Of a stretch of DNA of 64,000 nucleotides, positions 23,245 through 37,800 are shown piece by piece. This DNA comes from Schistocerca nitens. Lineage: Eukaryota > Arthropoda > Insecta > Orthoptera > Acrididae. The stretch covers positions 341,855,650 through 341,919,649 of the forward strand of contig NC_064619.1 in assembly GCF_023898315.1 (NCBI RefSeq). Direction: 5' to 3'. The translations under genes were made by a program, and so were the position numbers. A model generated the notes under the pieces. It was not told where the DNA came from. It ran no database searches and worked only from the letters and a program-made list of their open reading frames with translations. Within the stretch, counting starts at the first letter, position 1. Each line of letters begins with the position of its first letter.

Positions 23245-24350
<1,106 letters not shown>

Positions 24351-24607
24351 CTTCACTAGGGAAACGGTGCAAATAACAAGCTTTGGAAAATCTCTATCAT
24401 ACTCTTCTGTGGTATGTAGCTGTTTTTCTCATTGTTATGTTAGGGTGGCTCAATTTTCCACTTAAATGGAATGAAGCCTCGTTACTGAATACCAACCATT
24501 CAGAAGAAATACTATATCCATGCCCAAAATGAATTCACATTGTTTATCATCAGTTTATTGTACCAAATGAATGTATGATTTGAAACAAACAGCTCCATTA
24601 AACATGC

Positions 24608-26400
<1,793 letters not shown>

Positions 26401-27955
26401 TTGTTGTTGTTGTTGTTGTTGTTGTCTTCAGTCCGAAGACTGGTTTGATGCAGTTCTCCATGCTACTCTATCCTGTGCAAGCTTCTTCATCTCCCAGTAC
26501 CTACTGCAACCTACCGGTACATCCTTCTGAATTTGCTTAGTGTATTCATCTCTTGGTCTCCCTCTACGATTTTTACCCTCCACGCTGCCCTCCAATACCA
26601 AATTGGTGATCCCTTGATGCCTCACTATATGCCCTATCAACCGATCCATTCTTCTAGTCAAGTTGAGCCACAAACCCCTCTTCTCCCCAATCCTATTCAA
26701 TACATCCTCATTAGGTAAGTGATCTACTCCTCTGATCTTCAGCATTCTTCTGTAGCACCACATTTTGAAAGCTATTCTCTTCTTGTCCAAACTATTTATC
26801 ATCCACGTTTCACTTCCATAAATGGCTACACTCCATACAAATACTTTCAGAAACGCCTTCCTGACATTTAAATCTATACTCTATGTTAACAAATTCCTCT
26901 TCTTCAGAAATGCTTTCCTTGCCATTGCCAGTCTACATTTTATATCCTCTCTGCTTCGACCATTATCAGTTATTTTGCTCCCCAAATAGCAAAACTCCTT
27001 TACTACTTTAAGTGTCTCATTTCCTAATCTAATCCCCTCAGCATCACTCGATTTAATTTGACTACATTCCCTTATCCTCGTTTTTCTTTTGTTGATGTTC
27101 ATCTTATACCCTCCTTTCAAGACACTGTCCATTCCGTTCAACTGCTCTTCCAAGTCCTTTGCCGTCTGACAGAATTACAATGTCATCGGCGAACCTCAAA
27201 GTTTTTATTTCTTTTCCACGGATTTTAATACCTACTCTGAATTTTTCTTTTGTTTCCTTTACTGTTTGCTCAATATACAGATTGAATAACATTGGGGAGA
27301 GACTACAACCCTGTCTCACTCCCTTCCCAACCACTGCTTCCCTTTCATGTCCCTCGATTCTTGTAACTGCCATCTGTTTTTTGTACAAATTGTAAATAGC
27401 CTTTAGCTCCCTGGATTTTCCCCTGGCCACCTTCAGAATTTGAAAAAAGAGTATTCCAGTTAACGTTGTCAAAAGCTTTCTCTAAGTCTACAAATGCTAG
27501 GTACGTTGGTTTGCCTTGCCTTAATCTTTCAAGTCGTAAGGTCAGTATTGCCTCACGTGTTCCAATATTTCTACGGAATCCAAACTGATTTTCCCCGAGG
27601 TCGGCTTCTACCAGTTTTTCCATTTGTCTGTAAAGAATTCGTGATAGTATTTTACAACTGTGACTTATTAAACTGATAGTTAGGTAATTTTCACATCTGT
27701 CAACACCTGCTTTCTTTGGGATTGGAATTATTATATTCTTCTTGAAGTCTGACAGTATTTCGCTGGTCTCCTACATCTTGCTCACCAGATGGTAGAGTTT
27801 TGTCAGGACTGGCTCTCCCAAGGCTGCCAGTAGTTCTAATGGAATGTTGTCTACTCCTGGGGCCTTGTTTCGACTTTGGTCTTTCAGTGCTCTGTCAAAC
27901 TCTTCCCGCAGTATAGTATCTCCCATTTCATCTTCATCAACATTCTCTTTCATAT
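26401..27955 (-). mobile_element. RTE-clade LINE, copy 3, best preserved
   Basis: A 5'-truncated copy with a clean 3' end: TTG units at 26401-26425 (CAA tail). Minus-strand readings include LVEADLGENQFGFRRNIGTR and AFVDLEKAFDNVNWNTLF (first catalytic Asp), then VRQGCSLSPMLFNLYIEQTV and LRFADDIVILSDGKGL (catalytic Asp pair). Next come LGNETLKVVKEFCYLGSKIT and, at the end, KMWCYRRMLKIRGVDHLPNE with RGRPRDEYTKQIQKDV. This is the RT plus C-terminal region of an RTE/BovB-type protein. Two or three frameshifts separate the pieces. The endonuclease end is missing. Confidence 0.9.
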
Positions 27956-28134
27956 TTGTTAACACCATGGAAATCATAGTAATAATATTCAAACGTGAAA
28001 TTAATACCTTTATTTCCAAGTTGACTGAAAATAAACAGGAGAAATGAAAAGAAGGGAGATAAACTCTTTATCATCTCAAACACCAGGGATAATTTAACAA
28101 TGGGAACAATCAATTATTGACAAAATAATTTAAT
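27956..28134. other. Unassigned spacer
   Basis: AT-rich spacer between the truncated LINE and the foldback element. Nothing recognised. Confidence 0.5.
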
Positions 28135-28267
28135 GGTTATAATAGAGGGAAACATTCCACGTAGGAAAAATATATCTAAAAACAAAGATGATGTGACTTA
28201 CCAAATGAAAGTGCTGGCAGGTCGACAGACACACAAACGAACACAAACATACACACAAAATTCAAGC

Positions 28268-28294
28268 TTTCGCAACAAACTGTTGCCTCATCAG
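28268..28294 (-). ncRNA. Hammerhead-like core, left arm
   Basis: On the minus strand: CTGATGA, a 5-bp stem (GCAAC/GTTGC), GAAA. This is an exact match to the hammerhead catalytic core order. Stems I and III are not identified. Confidence 0.45.
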
Positions 28295-28535
28295 GAAAGA
28301 GGGAAGGAGAGGGAAAGACGAAAGGATGTGGGTTTTAGGGGAGAGGGTAAGGAGTCATTCCAATCCCGGGAGCGGATATATATGTGTGGATGGATGTGTG
28401 TGTGTGTGTGCGTGCAAGTGTATACCCGTCCTTTTTCCCCTAAGGTAAGTCTTTCCACTCCCGGGATTGGCATGACTCCTTACCCTCTCCCTTAAAACCC
28501 ACATCCTTTTGTCTTTCCCTCTCCTTCCCTCTTTC

Positions 28536-28562
28536 CTGATGAGGCAACAGTTTGTTGCGAAA
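28536..28562 (+). ncRNA. Hammerhead-like core, right arm
   Basis: CTGATGA at 28536-28542, stem GCAAC (28544-28548) with GTTGC (28554-28558), GAAA at 28559-28562. It is the mirror of the left-arm core. The outer context (AAAGCTTGAATTTTGTGTG) is shared with the element at 1-355, where the variable base of the core is C instead of T. Confidence 0.45.
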
Positions 28563-28660
28563 GCTTGAATTTTGTGTGTATGTTTGTGTTTGTTTGTGTG
28601 TCTGTCGACCTGCCAGCACTTTCATTTGGTAAGTCACATCATCTTTGTTTTTAGATATAT

Positions 28661-29033
28661 AAATAATTTTATGGGATAGATAAAAAATCTTCTCACCAAG
28701 CAGTGGCACAACAGACACACAAAGGATGGTTGTAATTGGCAAGCTTTCGAAGCCAGTGGCTCCTTCAGGCAGAAAGGGTGAAGAGGAAGGAAGAGGGATG
28801 AAGGAAAAGGACTGGAGAGGTGTAGGGAAAGGGGTACATTTTGGGAAAGTCACTGAGAACCACAGATTTGGGGGGGCGGGAGGGGGGGGGGGGAGAGACT
28901 TACTGCACTGGATGAGAAGGAAAGTCGTCATAGACCTCTCCAGTCCTTTTTCTTCATCAGTCTTCCTTCCACTTCAATCCTTCTGCCTGAAAAAGTAACC
29001 AATGGCTTTGAAAGTTGCCAGTTACAACCATCA
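28661..29033. repeat. Second foldback element, different family
   Basis: The left arm has GGTTGTAATTGGCAAGCTTT and CTTCAGGCAGAAAGG. The right arm is the mirror, with CCTTCTGCCTGAAAAAG and AAGTTGCCAGTTACAACC. The loop is G-rich (28868-28893). The left arm carries, on the minus strand at 28745-28768, CTGAAGG, an AGCC/GGCT stem and GAAA, a weaker version of the hammerhead-like core. It abuts the previous foldback element directly. Confidence 0.75.
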
Positions 29034-30225
29034 AATATCAGGGATGGATCACAGACTTACATAGCAGAAGCACTGGGGCAAGAAATTGTGCTGTGATCCT
29101 GTCAAAAGAATCATCCTGTCCTTTACTTGAAGTAATTTTCTTAAATCACAGGAAACTTAATTCTAAAAGCCTGGAAAATAATCTGAACCATGTTTTGTCT
29201 GGATGTGATTCCAGTTCCATAAGTCAATTAAATCACTTACTTAATAAATTAATTTGTGGAATGATGAATTCAATAGTGATGGGTTGTGTCTGAGTGAGAA
29301 TGTTGCATCCTTATCTTTCATTTACTTCAGGTTTGAATTTATTTTTTTATTTATTTTGCAGAATTCATAATGTGTTTATTGTGCCAATCTGTTTGAAGCA
29401 ACTTTTTTGCTGATGAGGTAATTGAAAATTGGATTTGTAGAACACCATTAACAACCATTAACAGAGTACACTGTTTAATATGCAGCAACGCTCTCAAAGT
29501 AAATGGCCACAGGTGTCCGTAACAGGGGGCAATTGCCACTGTGGACTTTATTAATTTCAAAATTCTCATTTCAAGGAATGATTGTCTCTGATTCTACTTA
29601 ACTGCATGGAAGAGAACACTGTGGCTTTAGTAAATACAACATTGTTTGGCAAACAGGTTGTTCAAGGGAAATTATATTGTTCTCCTGTTGAGGCAGCAGT
29701 TTCGGCATTGTTTTCAAATCTTTGGGAATGTCATCCTTTACAGAACATCACTGAAATACAGTACCTGACTTTTCTGTATTTCTTTCTAGCACAGCCCTTT
29801 TGAGCTACAGAATCAGACACTTCCTACACCTAGCACATTACAAGTATGGCTGCTTTATACATCCCCAATTCCCACAAGAATTGTCCCTTAGCTTGTGCAC
29901 ATCTTAATCTCAACAGTAAGTTTGCATTTCATCCACCAAGGTTTGCTGGGACTTCATTCAGTTTTACATGGTTGAGTGACTGTATTAGTGTATGAAGAAC
30001 ACAGTCATGCTGTACACAGGTGTATTCATCAGCAGATCCAAGAAAGATATAAATTTCTGTTGTAACAGCAGGAAAAAATAGTGACATATCATGACTGAAA
30101 AGGTGCTGGACCTTCTTAAGCTAAATGGAGTGCAGCCCTGCATGACTCCCAACCACTGAGTTCATTGGTCCAATTGCCATGTTACACAATACCGAGCGAA
30201 ATTGCAGATCAGAGACAATTGGATG
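29034..30225. other. No gene recognised
   Basis: AT-rich sequence with a few short open stretches (for example 29582-29803 on the plus strand) that lack recognisable domains. No repeat family identified. Confidence 0.4.
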
Positions 30226-30227
30226 TA

Positions 30228-31557
30228 CGAGGTGCATTCAAGTTCTAAGGCCTCCGATTTTTTTTCTCCGGACTGGAAAGAGATAGAAACATGCGCATTG
30301 TTTTAAAATGAGGCCACGTTCATTGTCAATACGTCCCAGAGATGGCAGCACCGTACGGCAGATGGAATTTTACCGCCAGCGGCGAGAATGAGAACTGTTT
30401 TAAATACTTAAAATGGCGACGTTTTCCTTACTTGAACAGCGTGCAATCATTCGTTTTCTGAATTTGCGTGGTGTGAAACCAATTGAAATTCATCGACAGT
30501 TGAAGGAGACATGTGGTGATGGAGTTATGGATGTGTCGAAAGTGCGTTCGTGGGTGCAACAGTTTAATGAAGGCAGAACATCGTGTGACAACAAACCTAA
30601 ACAACCTCGGGCTCGCACAAGCCGGTCTGACGACATGATCGAGAAAGTGGAGAGAATTGTTTTGGGGGATCGCCGAATGGCTGTTGAACAGATCGCCTCC
30701 AGAGTTGGCATTTCTGTGGGTTCTGTGCACATAATCCTGCATGACGACCTGAAAATGCGAAAAGTGCCATCCAGGTGGGTGCCACGAATGCTGACGGACG
30801 ACCACATGGCTGCCCGTGTGGCATGTTGCCAAGCAATGTTGACGCGCAACGACAGCACGAATTGGACTTTCTTTTCGTCGGTTGTGACAATGGATGAGAC
30901 GTGGATGAGACGTGGATGCCATTTTTCAATCCAGAAACAAAGCGCCAGTCAGCTCAATGGAAGCACACAGATTCACCGCCACCAAAAAAATTTCGGGTAA
31001 CCGCCAGTGCTGAAAAAATGATGGTGTCCATGTTCTGGGACAGCGAGGGCGTAATCCTTACCCATCGCGTTCCAAAGGGTACTACGGTAACAGGTGCGTC
31101 CTACGAAAATGTTTTGAAGAACAAATTCCTTCCTGCACTGCAACAAAATCGTCCGGGAAGGGCTGCGCGTGTGCTGTTTCACCAAGACATCGCACCCGCA
31201 CATCGAGCTAATGTTACTCGACAGTTTCTTCGTGATAACAACTTTGAAGCGATTCCTCATTCTCCCTACTCACCTGACCTGGCTCCTAGTGACGTTTGGC
31301 TTTTTCCAACAATGAAAGACACTCTCCGTGGCCACACATTCACCAGCCATGCTGCTATTGCCTCAGTGATTTTCCAGTGGTCAAAACAGACTCCTAAAGA
31401 AGCCTTCGCCGCTGCCATGGAATCATGGCGTCAGCGTTGTGAAAAATGTGTACGTCTGCAGGGCGATTACGTTGAGAAGTAACGCCAGTTTCATCGATTT
31501 CGGGTGAGTAGTTAATTAGAAAAAAAATCGGAGGCCTTAGAACTTGAATGCACCTCG
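30228..31557 (+). mobile_element. Near-intact mariner transposon
   Basis: The ends are perfect inverted repeats of about 39 bp beginning CGAGGTGCATTCAAGTTCTA, with TA at 30226-30227 and 31558-31559. The 1.33-kb length and single transposase gene are those of a typical mariner. It lacks the heavy decay of every other transposon in the window, which points to recent insertion. It lies between the RTE/foldback cluster and the 3' flank of METTL13. Confidence 0.95.
30413..31482 (+). pseudogene. mariner DD34D transposase with one frameshift
   Basis: Starting at ATG 30413, the protein has the paired helix-turn-helix DNA-binding region (IRFLNLRGVKPIEIHRQL; later MAVEQIASRVGISVGSVHII), WVPRMLTDDH, and the first catalytic Asp in TMDETWM. 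The second Asp is in FHQDIAPAHRA and the third in YSPDLAPSDVWLF; I count 34 residues between them, so the DD34D triad is complete. It ends RLQGDYVEK at 31482. The only break seen is a tandem 11-bp duplication (ATGAGACGTGG twice) at about 30894-30915, which shifts the frame just after the first Asp motif. Otherwise the length, about 355 residues, is full for the family. Confidence 0.9.
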
Positions 31558-31929
31558 TATGCTTTTTATTTTATTTATTTACTTTTTAGTTTAAGAATTT
31601 GTTCTACCAGCTAATTTTGATGGTTGTTTCCAAACGTTTGCTACACCCATAATAATGTTGATAATATAACGCAATGTGCTTACCTTTAACTTATAGAAGT
31701 AATCTATAGTACTTTAAAAATATTGACTGTGTAACTAGCAAAAGTTCAAGTGTCCTTCCAGTCAAATTATTTCTTGGGGCATGACAAATTCTCAAACTCA
31801 ACTAATCTGATGTATTCAAAAATGAACCTTATCCCCTCTTGGATAAACCTATGCGGATGGCCATGAAGTGGCCACGTTATGTCACAATCTGTACTAGTCT
31901 ATTGAACTTTTTAACTAACAATCTGGTTG

Positions 31930-31998
31930 TTAAAGCAATAAAAAGCCCTCGGTCACAAAGGACTTCATTTTGCGACTGAGGGCTGTTTACTGCTTTAA
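31930..31998. other. Perfectly compact hairpin, 30-bp stem
   Basis: TTAAAGCAATAAAAAGCCCT on the left pairs with AGGGCTGTTTACTGCTTTAA on the right. With the inner bases, 26 of 30 positions are Watson-Crick pairs plus one G-U, around a 9-nt loop. It could be the core of a small inverted-repeat element or a transcribed hairpin. It lies outside any recognised gene. Confidence 0.7.
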
Positions 31999-32124
31999 TT
32001 TCACGTTGTAACGGTCACTGACAACGCAGCCATGTTTAAAACTTCAATCTGGTTATCAACATTCACTTATCTGAAAGTGTTCTCTCATTTGGAGTCAAAT
32101 TTGAAAGTGTCTATGGTGAAATGC

Positions 32125-32149
32125 AAAAAAAAAAAAAAAAAAAAAAAAA
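32125..32149. repeat. poly(A) run
   Basis: About 24 consecutive A residues followed by TAATTATG. No associated element recognised. Confidence 0.9.
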
Positions 32150-32711
32150 TAATTATGTCATTTTAGATAAATTACATCTTGAACAATTTGAGGGCTCTTA
32201 TGTTGTCAGAGCCAGCAGAGGTAGGCAATAAACAACAAGGGCTATGCCTATGGGCAATGTGGCGTCTTATTGGCCTATGTATCCAACAGTGTCATTTATT
32301 AGGGTGCAAACTTTGACAATATAAAACAACTGTTGCTGGAAAAACTAAAAACCTTTATGTAGAGGAGAGTAACTTACTTTAGGTGTATTTAATGTTAACA
32401 TTGGTAGTTCTCATTCATTCCTCCAACCCAGATATCTGAGAGGTATTTTATGCACTGAAGATTGTGTAAGACTGAACTGATATCTACATGCTACAGGTCA
32501 ATTTTAGTTTAGTATATCACTGTACACTTTATAGTTTTCACATAATTAGCACTTCTGCAATATGAACAACATCCTGAGGCTAGTTACTACTTTGGGAATA
32601 GCCCATTTCTTCACAACCGTTTACATGTAAACAGCTTTCTGTAACACTTTTTTGATGTACCTGGACCACACACCTTAAAATGTATTCCACATAAGTAACA
32701 GTGTCCGGCTA

Positions 32712-32712
<1 letters not shown>

Positions 32713-32765
<53 letters not shown>
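32713..32765. repeat. (TG)n microsatellite
   Basis: About 26 TG dinucleotides without interruption, just downstream (on the gene strand) of the candidate METTL13 polyadenylation signal. Confidence 0.95.
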
Positions 32766-32767
<2 letters not shown>

Positions 32768-32811
32768 GTGAAATACTTAATGCTTTTAGCAAAATCTTTG
32801 TGAAGCACACA

Positions 32812-32817
32812 TTTATT
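32812..32817 (-). promoter_or_regulatory. Candidate METTL13 polyadenylation signal
   Basis: AATAAA on the minus strand (TTTATT on the plus), the first canonical hexamer I find downstream of the METTL13 stop, implying a 3' UTR of about 1.8 kb. ATTAAA variants nearer the stop (near 34300 and 33468) are alternatives. It is not experimentally supported. Confidence 0.3.
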
Positions 32818-34586
32818 CTTTTTCACATTTATATGACAGAAAAATCACTCATCTTTGTTGCCATTATTTCAGCTACAAGAATAATTTTCATTATATGTTG
32901 CTGATGGCAAGATAAGTGAAAATTGTGCTGAAATAACAGGAAACATTTGTTATGATTTTTAAATATTTGTTTTTACAATTTTAACAATCTAGAACATCAA
33001 AAACATTCAGAAATTTTGTAATATTTACTTATTCTGTTCTATCCCTCAAGTCTTATGAAAGGTGGAATTATGCTAAATTCAATGTCAGTAGTAGCTATTT
33101 TCCATGATCTGCAGTGTAAGTCAAACACTTCCTGAGAATTTGCAGAGGATGAAATATTAAAGCTTTTCTTCACATAAAGATGAAATGAATACAATGAAGA
33201 TTTCTCAACTTCTAACATAAATCCATTCACTGTAAGGTATTTACAATTTTGAAGCGCACACAAATTCTGCAAACTGACTACTTTCATTATGCATCAGGCC
33301 AAAAAATCAGTCTCATTCCAATAATTATAAACTATTTAGTAGAATCACTTCCATTTCTCACTCTCTGTGTCCTCCAGGAACCTCCCCACAAAAAATATAC
33401 CTACAATCTCAAATATAGTGCAAACTATATTACTGTTACAGAGCCAGGGAGAATGCAACATACAAGGTTTAATAGAATGGAGCAGATAAAGTGTGATCAT
33501 CACAGCAAAAGTATAAGGTGCATATAATCGTGTCTGCAAATTTATGAAGGCGAGGCCAGTCTGTAAATCTCGAAAACTCATACTAGCATTATAATTTGGA
33601 AGACTTCTCCTTGACTTTTCAAAATTAATACCTATGTAGCAACACATAACCTCTTCATTCTACATCAGTTACTGTAATCAGAAATTCTTACAGATGGACA
33701 CCATTGTGTACCATGGCAGACACACCTTAGTAGTTGAAAACTTCCATTTTACTGTATGTGCAATGCAGCATTAAAATGAACTTGCAGTAATTCCAAACAC
33801 ATTAATTTTTGTAATAAACTGAACATAAACAAATAACAATACAAAGACTAATGGTTAAAGATGTTACACATCAATAAGCCATGCCAGAATTCTTATGTGT
33901 GTCTTATAGGTAGATCAAATCATTTAAACATTAAATGCTATGAGGAGAGAACTAACAGGTAAGTCTATAACATTTCAATGAGATATTTTATAACTTAAGA
34001 TGCAATCATACATACAGCACCATGTGAGAACACTTTCTTTCCATTTTGCACTGTTCATCTGTTCTAAGCTCCATCTTCTCAAAAAATTATGCCAAGGTAA
34101 CATTCTATAGTCTTGTTTTACCTTTTCTTATTACCATTTTGAATTTCCTGAACAGTGACATTCTGGTAAGTGCAGGGGGCAACACTATGTCATTTAAGCA
34201 GGTGATAGAAGATAGACAAATGACACACTAGCTCTGCAACTTCACTGTAATACTACTGTACAAAACACAATGAACTGTGATCACCCACTTTGTACTCTGT
34301 TTAATAACATTCTTTTCCATTCAACAATATACAAAAGTTGACAAACAATAATTCTGCTGACATATATGTCTAATTACAAATTTACAAATCAGAATAGAAA
34401 ACTATCTACAAACCTGTGACTACTAACAGCCACACAAATTATGAAACACATACATTTATACATGACACAATGTAATGTCATCAGCTTTGACTTTCAGTAT
34501 AGCTTTGAAACTCCACAGTATGTACTTTTATCACAACAATGCAAGTCACGATGTTTTAACAGCTATTTCAATTACTTCTTCAGGAT
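32818..34586 (-). other. Downstream flank, probable METTL13 3' UTR
   Basis: AT-rich, free of recognisable transposons in a window otherwise full of them, and directly after the METTL13 stop codon. Small open stretches on either strand have no recognisable domains. Assignment as 3' UTR is inference from position and from the polyadenylation hexamer at its far end. Confidence 0.35.
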
Positions 34587-34870
34587 TCATGTACTAATTT
34601 GAAGGGAACTGACAAGGTTAGTGACATCGACCAAATTATCTGCCTGCAATTTTCGCTTCTTTGCAAGAGCATTAACTTTTACCGCAGCAGCTTCAATCAA
34701 ACTACGCCACTCATCACCAGTTACAACCTTAAAGCCACAACAAAACACTATTTCACTAACTTCTTGTTCAAGTTTGAAAGAGCTTACAGAGTCGAAGACT
34801 GCAGTGAGGTTCTTGAGTGCCTGCATCCTCAAATCCACATTTCGGCACACAAGATTCAGCACGAAGAACC
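34587..34870 (-). CDS. METTL13: METTL13 terminal coding exon
   Basis: It starts after a pyrimidine-rich acceptor ending TGTTAG. Its first two bases complete a Gly codon begun by the final G of exon 62097-62225. It encodes [18 protein letters not shown], then EVSEIVFC, matching the end of the methyltransferase core, and a Lys-rich tail ending SLQIST. It provides the last strands of the catalytic fold, so skipping it would truncate the enzyme. Confidence 0.95.
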
Positions 34871-37800
34871 CTAACACAGAAGAAATTGCTGTACTTGCAA
34901 AATTATAAAACAACAAGGACTTGCTCTGAAATAAAGGAAAATTTTTGTGAAATATATTACTTAACATAGCATTAACTATACACATCTTGTTACTGTACTA
35001 TAGTGAGATTTAGAACCATGGATGCTTCATTCATTACATAACAAACTCAGAAGAAAGATTTTGGGACCTTCACTACTGATTTTGTATTGGTCAAACTAGA
35101 TATTTTCATAATTAATCAAACATTAGAAGAAATGGCACACACTCGCACATAAAAAATGCGTTAAGCCAATGATGCAATTCTGTTGCATTTTAAACTGACA
35201 AATGTTATTGTAGGATAATGCGCGCATACTGTACCTGCAACACTGACATATCCTAAAATATTTCTGAAGTACTTTCAACTTTTTGCCACATTTAATGACC
35301 CTTTAAGAGTATAATCAGATATTTGTAGCCTGAGCAGCTATCTGCATGTAAGGGGAAGTAGAAAGCCATGCAAGGGGAACTGCAAGTGGGAGGGAGGGTG
35401 AGTACCTATCCCACTGCCCACCTTAAAAACATTATGTGGCCCTTGAAAACAGCAAAGCTGGTTGATGTTCATGTACTACTGTCTTAAGTATTTGTGGAAA
35501 GGGTTAGGACAGTGAAACTACCACCAGACACTAAGTGGTTAGACATCCATGATTCCTCACAGAAGGTTGTGTTTGGAGGCTTGTCTGTTCTGTAAAGTAG
35601 GACAGATGGTGATATGCGGCATATCTGACAAAAGATCACAATGTTTATTCACAAGTTGACCCAACGTCATCATGAATTATCGCCTGATGTAAATGCTTTG
35701 GAACCATTTGACTCACTATTGGGGGTTATCACCATGTAAGTGGATCAGTGGCCCATTATTTACATGACCTGTGCATAGACATATAATCTTCCTACAAGCC
35801 TACCAACAAACAGTTGGATCCCTGATATTTGTAAAGTGATGTATTTCATTCTGAAGATGGATACACAACCTGTTAAGCAGGTGGTCATAACATGATGGCT
35901 CATTAGGAGAGTCGGCGAGGGAGGGGCGGAGAGTCGGCGAGGGAGGGGCGGAGAGTCGGCGAGGGAGGGGCGGAGAGTCGGCGAGGGAGGGGCGGAGAGT
36001 CGGCGAGGGAGGGGCGGAGAGTCGGCGAGGGAGGGGCGGAGAGTCGGCGAGGGAGGGGCGGAGAGTCGGCGAGGGAGGGGCGGAGAGTCGGCGAGGGAGG
36101 GGCGGAGAGTCGGCGAGGGAGGGGCGGAGAGTCGGCGAGGGAGGGGCGGAGAGTCGGCGAGGGAGGGGCGGAGAGTCGGCGAGGGAGGGGCGGAGAGTCG
36201 GCGAGGGAGGGGCGGAGAGTCGGCGAGGGAGGGGCGGAGAGTCGGCGAGGGAGGGGCGGAGAGTCGGCGAGGGAGGGGCGGAGAGTCGGCGAGGGAGGGG
36301 CGGAGAGTCGGCGAGGGAGGGGCGGAGAGTCGGCGAGGGAGGGGCGGAGAGTCGGCGAGGGAGGGGCGGAGAGTCGGCGAGGGAGGGGCGGAGAGTCGGC
36401 GAGGGAGGGGCGGAGAGTCGGCGAGGGAGGGGCGGAGAGTCGGCGAGGGAGGGGCGGAGAGTCGGCGAGGGAGGGGCGGAGAGTCGGCGAGGGAGGGGCG
36501 GAGAGTCGGCGAGGGAGGGGCGGAGAGTCGGCGAGGGAGGGGCGGAGAGTCGGCGAGGGAGGGGCGGAGAGTCGGCGAGGGAGGGGCGGAGAGTCGGCGA
36601 GGGAGGGGCGGAGAGTCGGCGAGGGAGGGGCGGAGAGTCGGCGAGGGAGGGGCGGAGAGTCGGCGAGGGAGGGGCGGAGAGTCGGCGAGGGAGGGGCGGA
36701 GAGTCGGCGAGGGAGGGGCGGAGAGGCGGCGAGGGAGGGGCGGAGAGGCGGCGAGGGAGGGGCGGAGAGGCGGCGAGGGAGGGGCGGAGAGGCGGCGAGG
36801 GAGGGGCGGAGAGGCGGCGAGGGAGGGGCGGAGAGGCGGCGAGGGAGGGGCGGAGAGGCGGCGAGGGAGGGGCGGAGAGGCGGCGAGGGAGGGGCGGAGA
36901 GGCGGCGAGGGAGGGGCGGAGAGGCGGCGAGGGAGGGGCGGAGAGGCGGCGAGGGAGGGGCGGAGAGGCGGCGAGGGAGGGGCGGAGAGGCGGCGAGGGA
37001 GGGGCGGAGAGGCGGCGAGGGAGGGGCGGAGAGGCGGCGAGGGAGGGGCGGAGAGGCGGCGAGGGAGGGGCGGAGAGGCGGCGAGGGAGGGGCGGAGAGG
37101 CGGCGAGGGAGGGGCGGAGAGGCGGCGAGGGAGGGGCGGAGAGGCGGCGAGGGAGGGGCGGAGAGGCGGCGAGGGAGGGGCGGAGAGGCGGCGAGGGAGG
37201 GGCGGAGAGGCGGCGAGGGAGGGGCGGAGAGGCGGCGAGGGAGGGGCGGAGAGGCGGCGAGGGAGGGGCGGAGAGGCGGCGAGGGAGGGGCGGAGAGGCG
37301 GCGAGGGAGGGGCGGAGAGGCGGCGAGGGAGGGGCGGAGAGGCGGCGAGGGAGGGGCGGAGAGGCGGCGAGGGAGGGGCGGAGAGGCGGCGAGGGAGGGG
37401 CGGAGAGGCGGCGAGGGAGGGGCGGAGAGGCGGCGAGGGAGGGGCGGAGAGGCGGCGAGGGAGGGGCGGAGAGGCGGCGAGGGAGGGGCGGAGAGGCGGC
37501 GAGGGAGGGGCGGAGAGGCGGCGAGGGAGGGGCGGAGAGGCGGCGAGGGAGGGGCGGAGAGGCGGCGAGGGAGGGGCGGAGAGGCGGCGAGGGAGGGGCG
37601 GAGAGGCGGCGAGGGAGGGGCGGAGAGGCGGCGAGGGAGGGGCGGAGAGGCGGCGAGGGAGGGGCGGAGAGGCGGCGAGGGAGGGGCGGAGAGGCGGCGA
37701 GGGAGGGGCGGAGAGGCGGCGAGGGAGGGGCGGAGAGGCGGCGAGGGAGGGGCGGAGAGGCGGCGAGGGAGGGGCGGAGAGGCGGCGAGGGAGGGGCGGA

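Larger units (their letters stand above)
28135..28660. repeat. Foldback element with hammerhead-like cores in both arms
   Basis: The left arm runs from AAACATTCCACGTAGG through CTAAAAACAAAGATGATGTG. It is mirrored by the right arm ending CACATCATCTTTGTTTTTAG. Each arm of about 230 bp contains ACAAAATTCAAGCTTTCGCA (or its reverse) and the GGATGTGGGTTTT section. The loop holds a TG-rich microsatellite. The right arm lacks the outermost AAACATTCC block kept in the copy at 1-355. Both arms carry the core CTGATGA, GCAAC/GTTGC stem, GAAA: plus at 28536-28562 and minus at 28268-28294. Confidence 0.85.

Noticed and set aside
30428-30929. Minus-strand open frames over the mariner transposase
   Set aside because: Shadows of the plus-strand transposase, which has clear family motifs.
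34599-34908. Plus-strand open frames over the METTL13 last exon
   Set aside because: Antisense shadows; the minus frame matches METTL13 and splices in phase.
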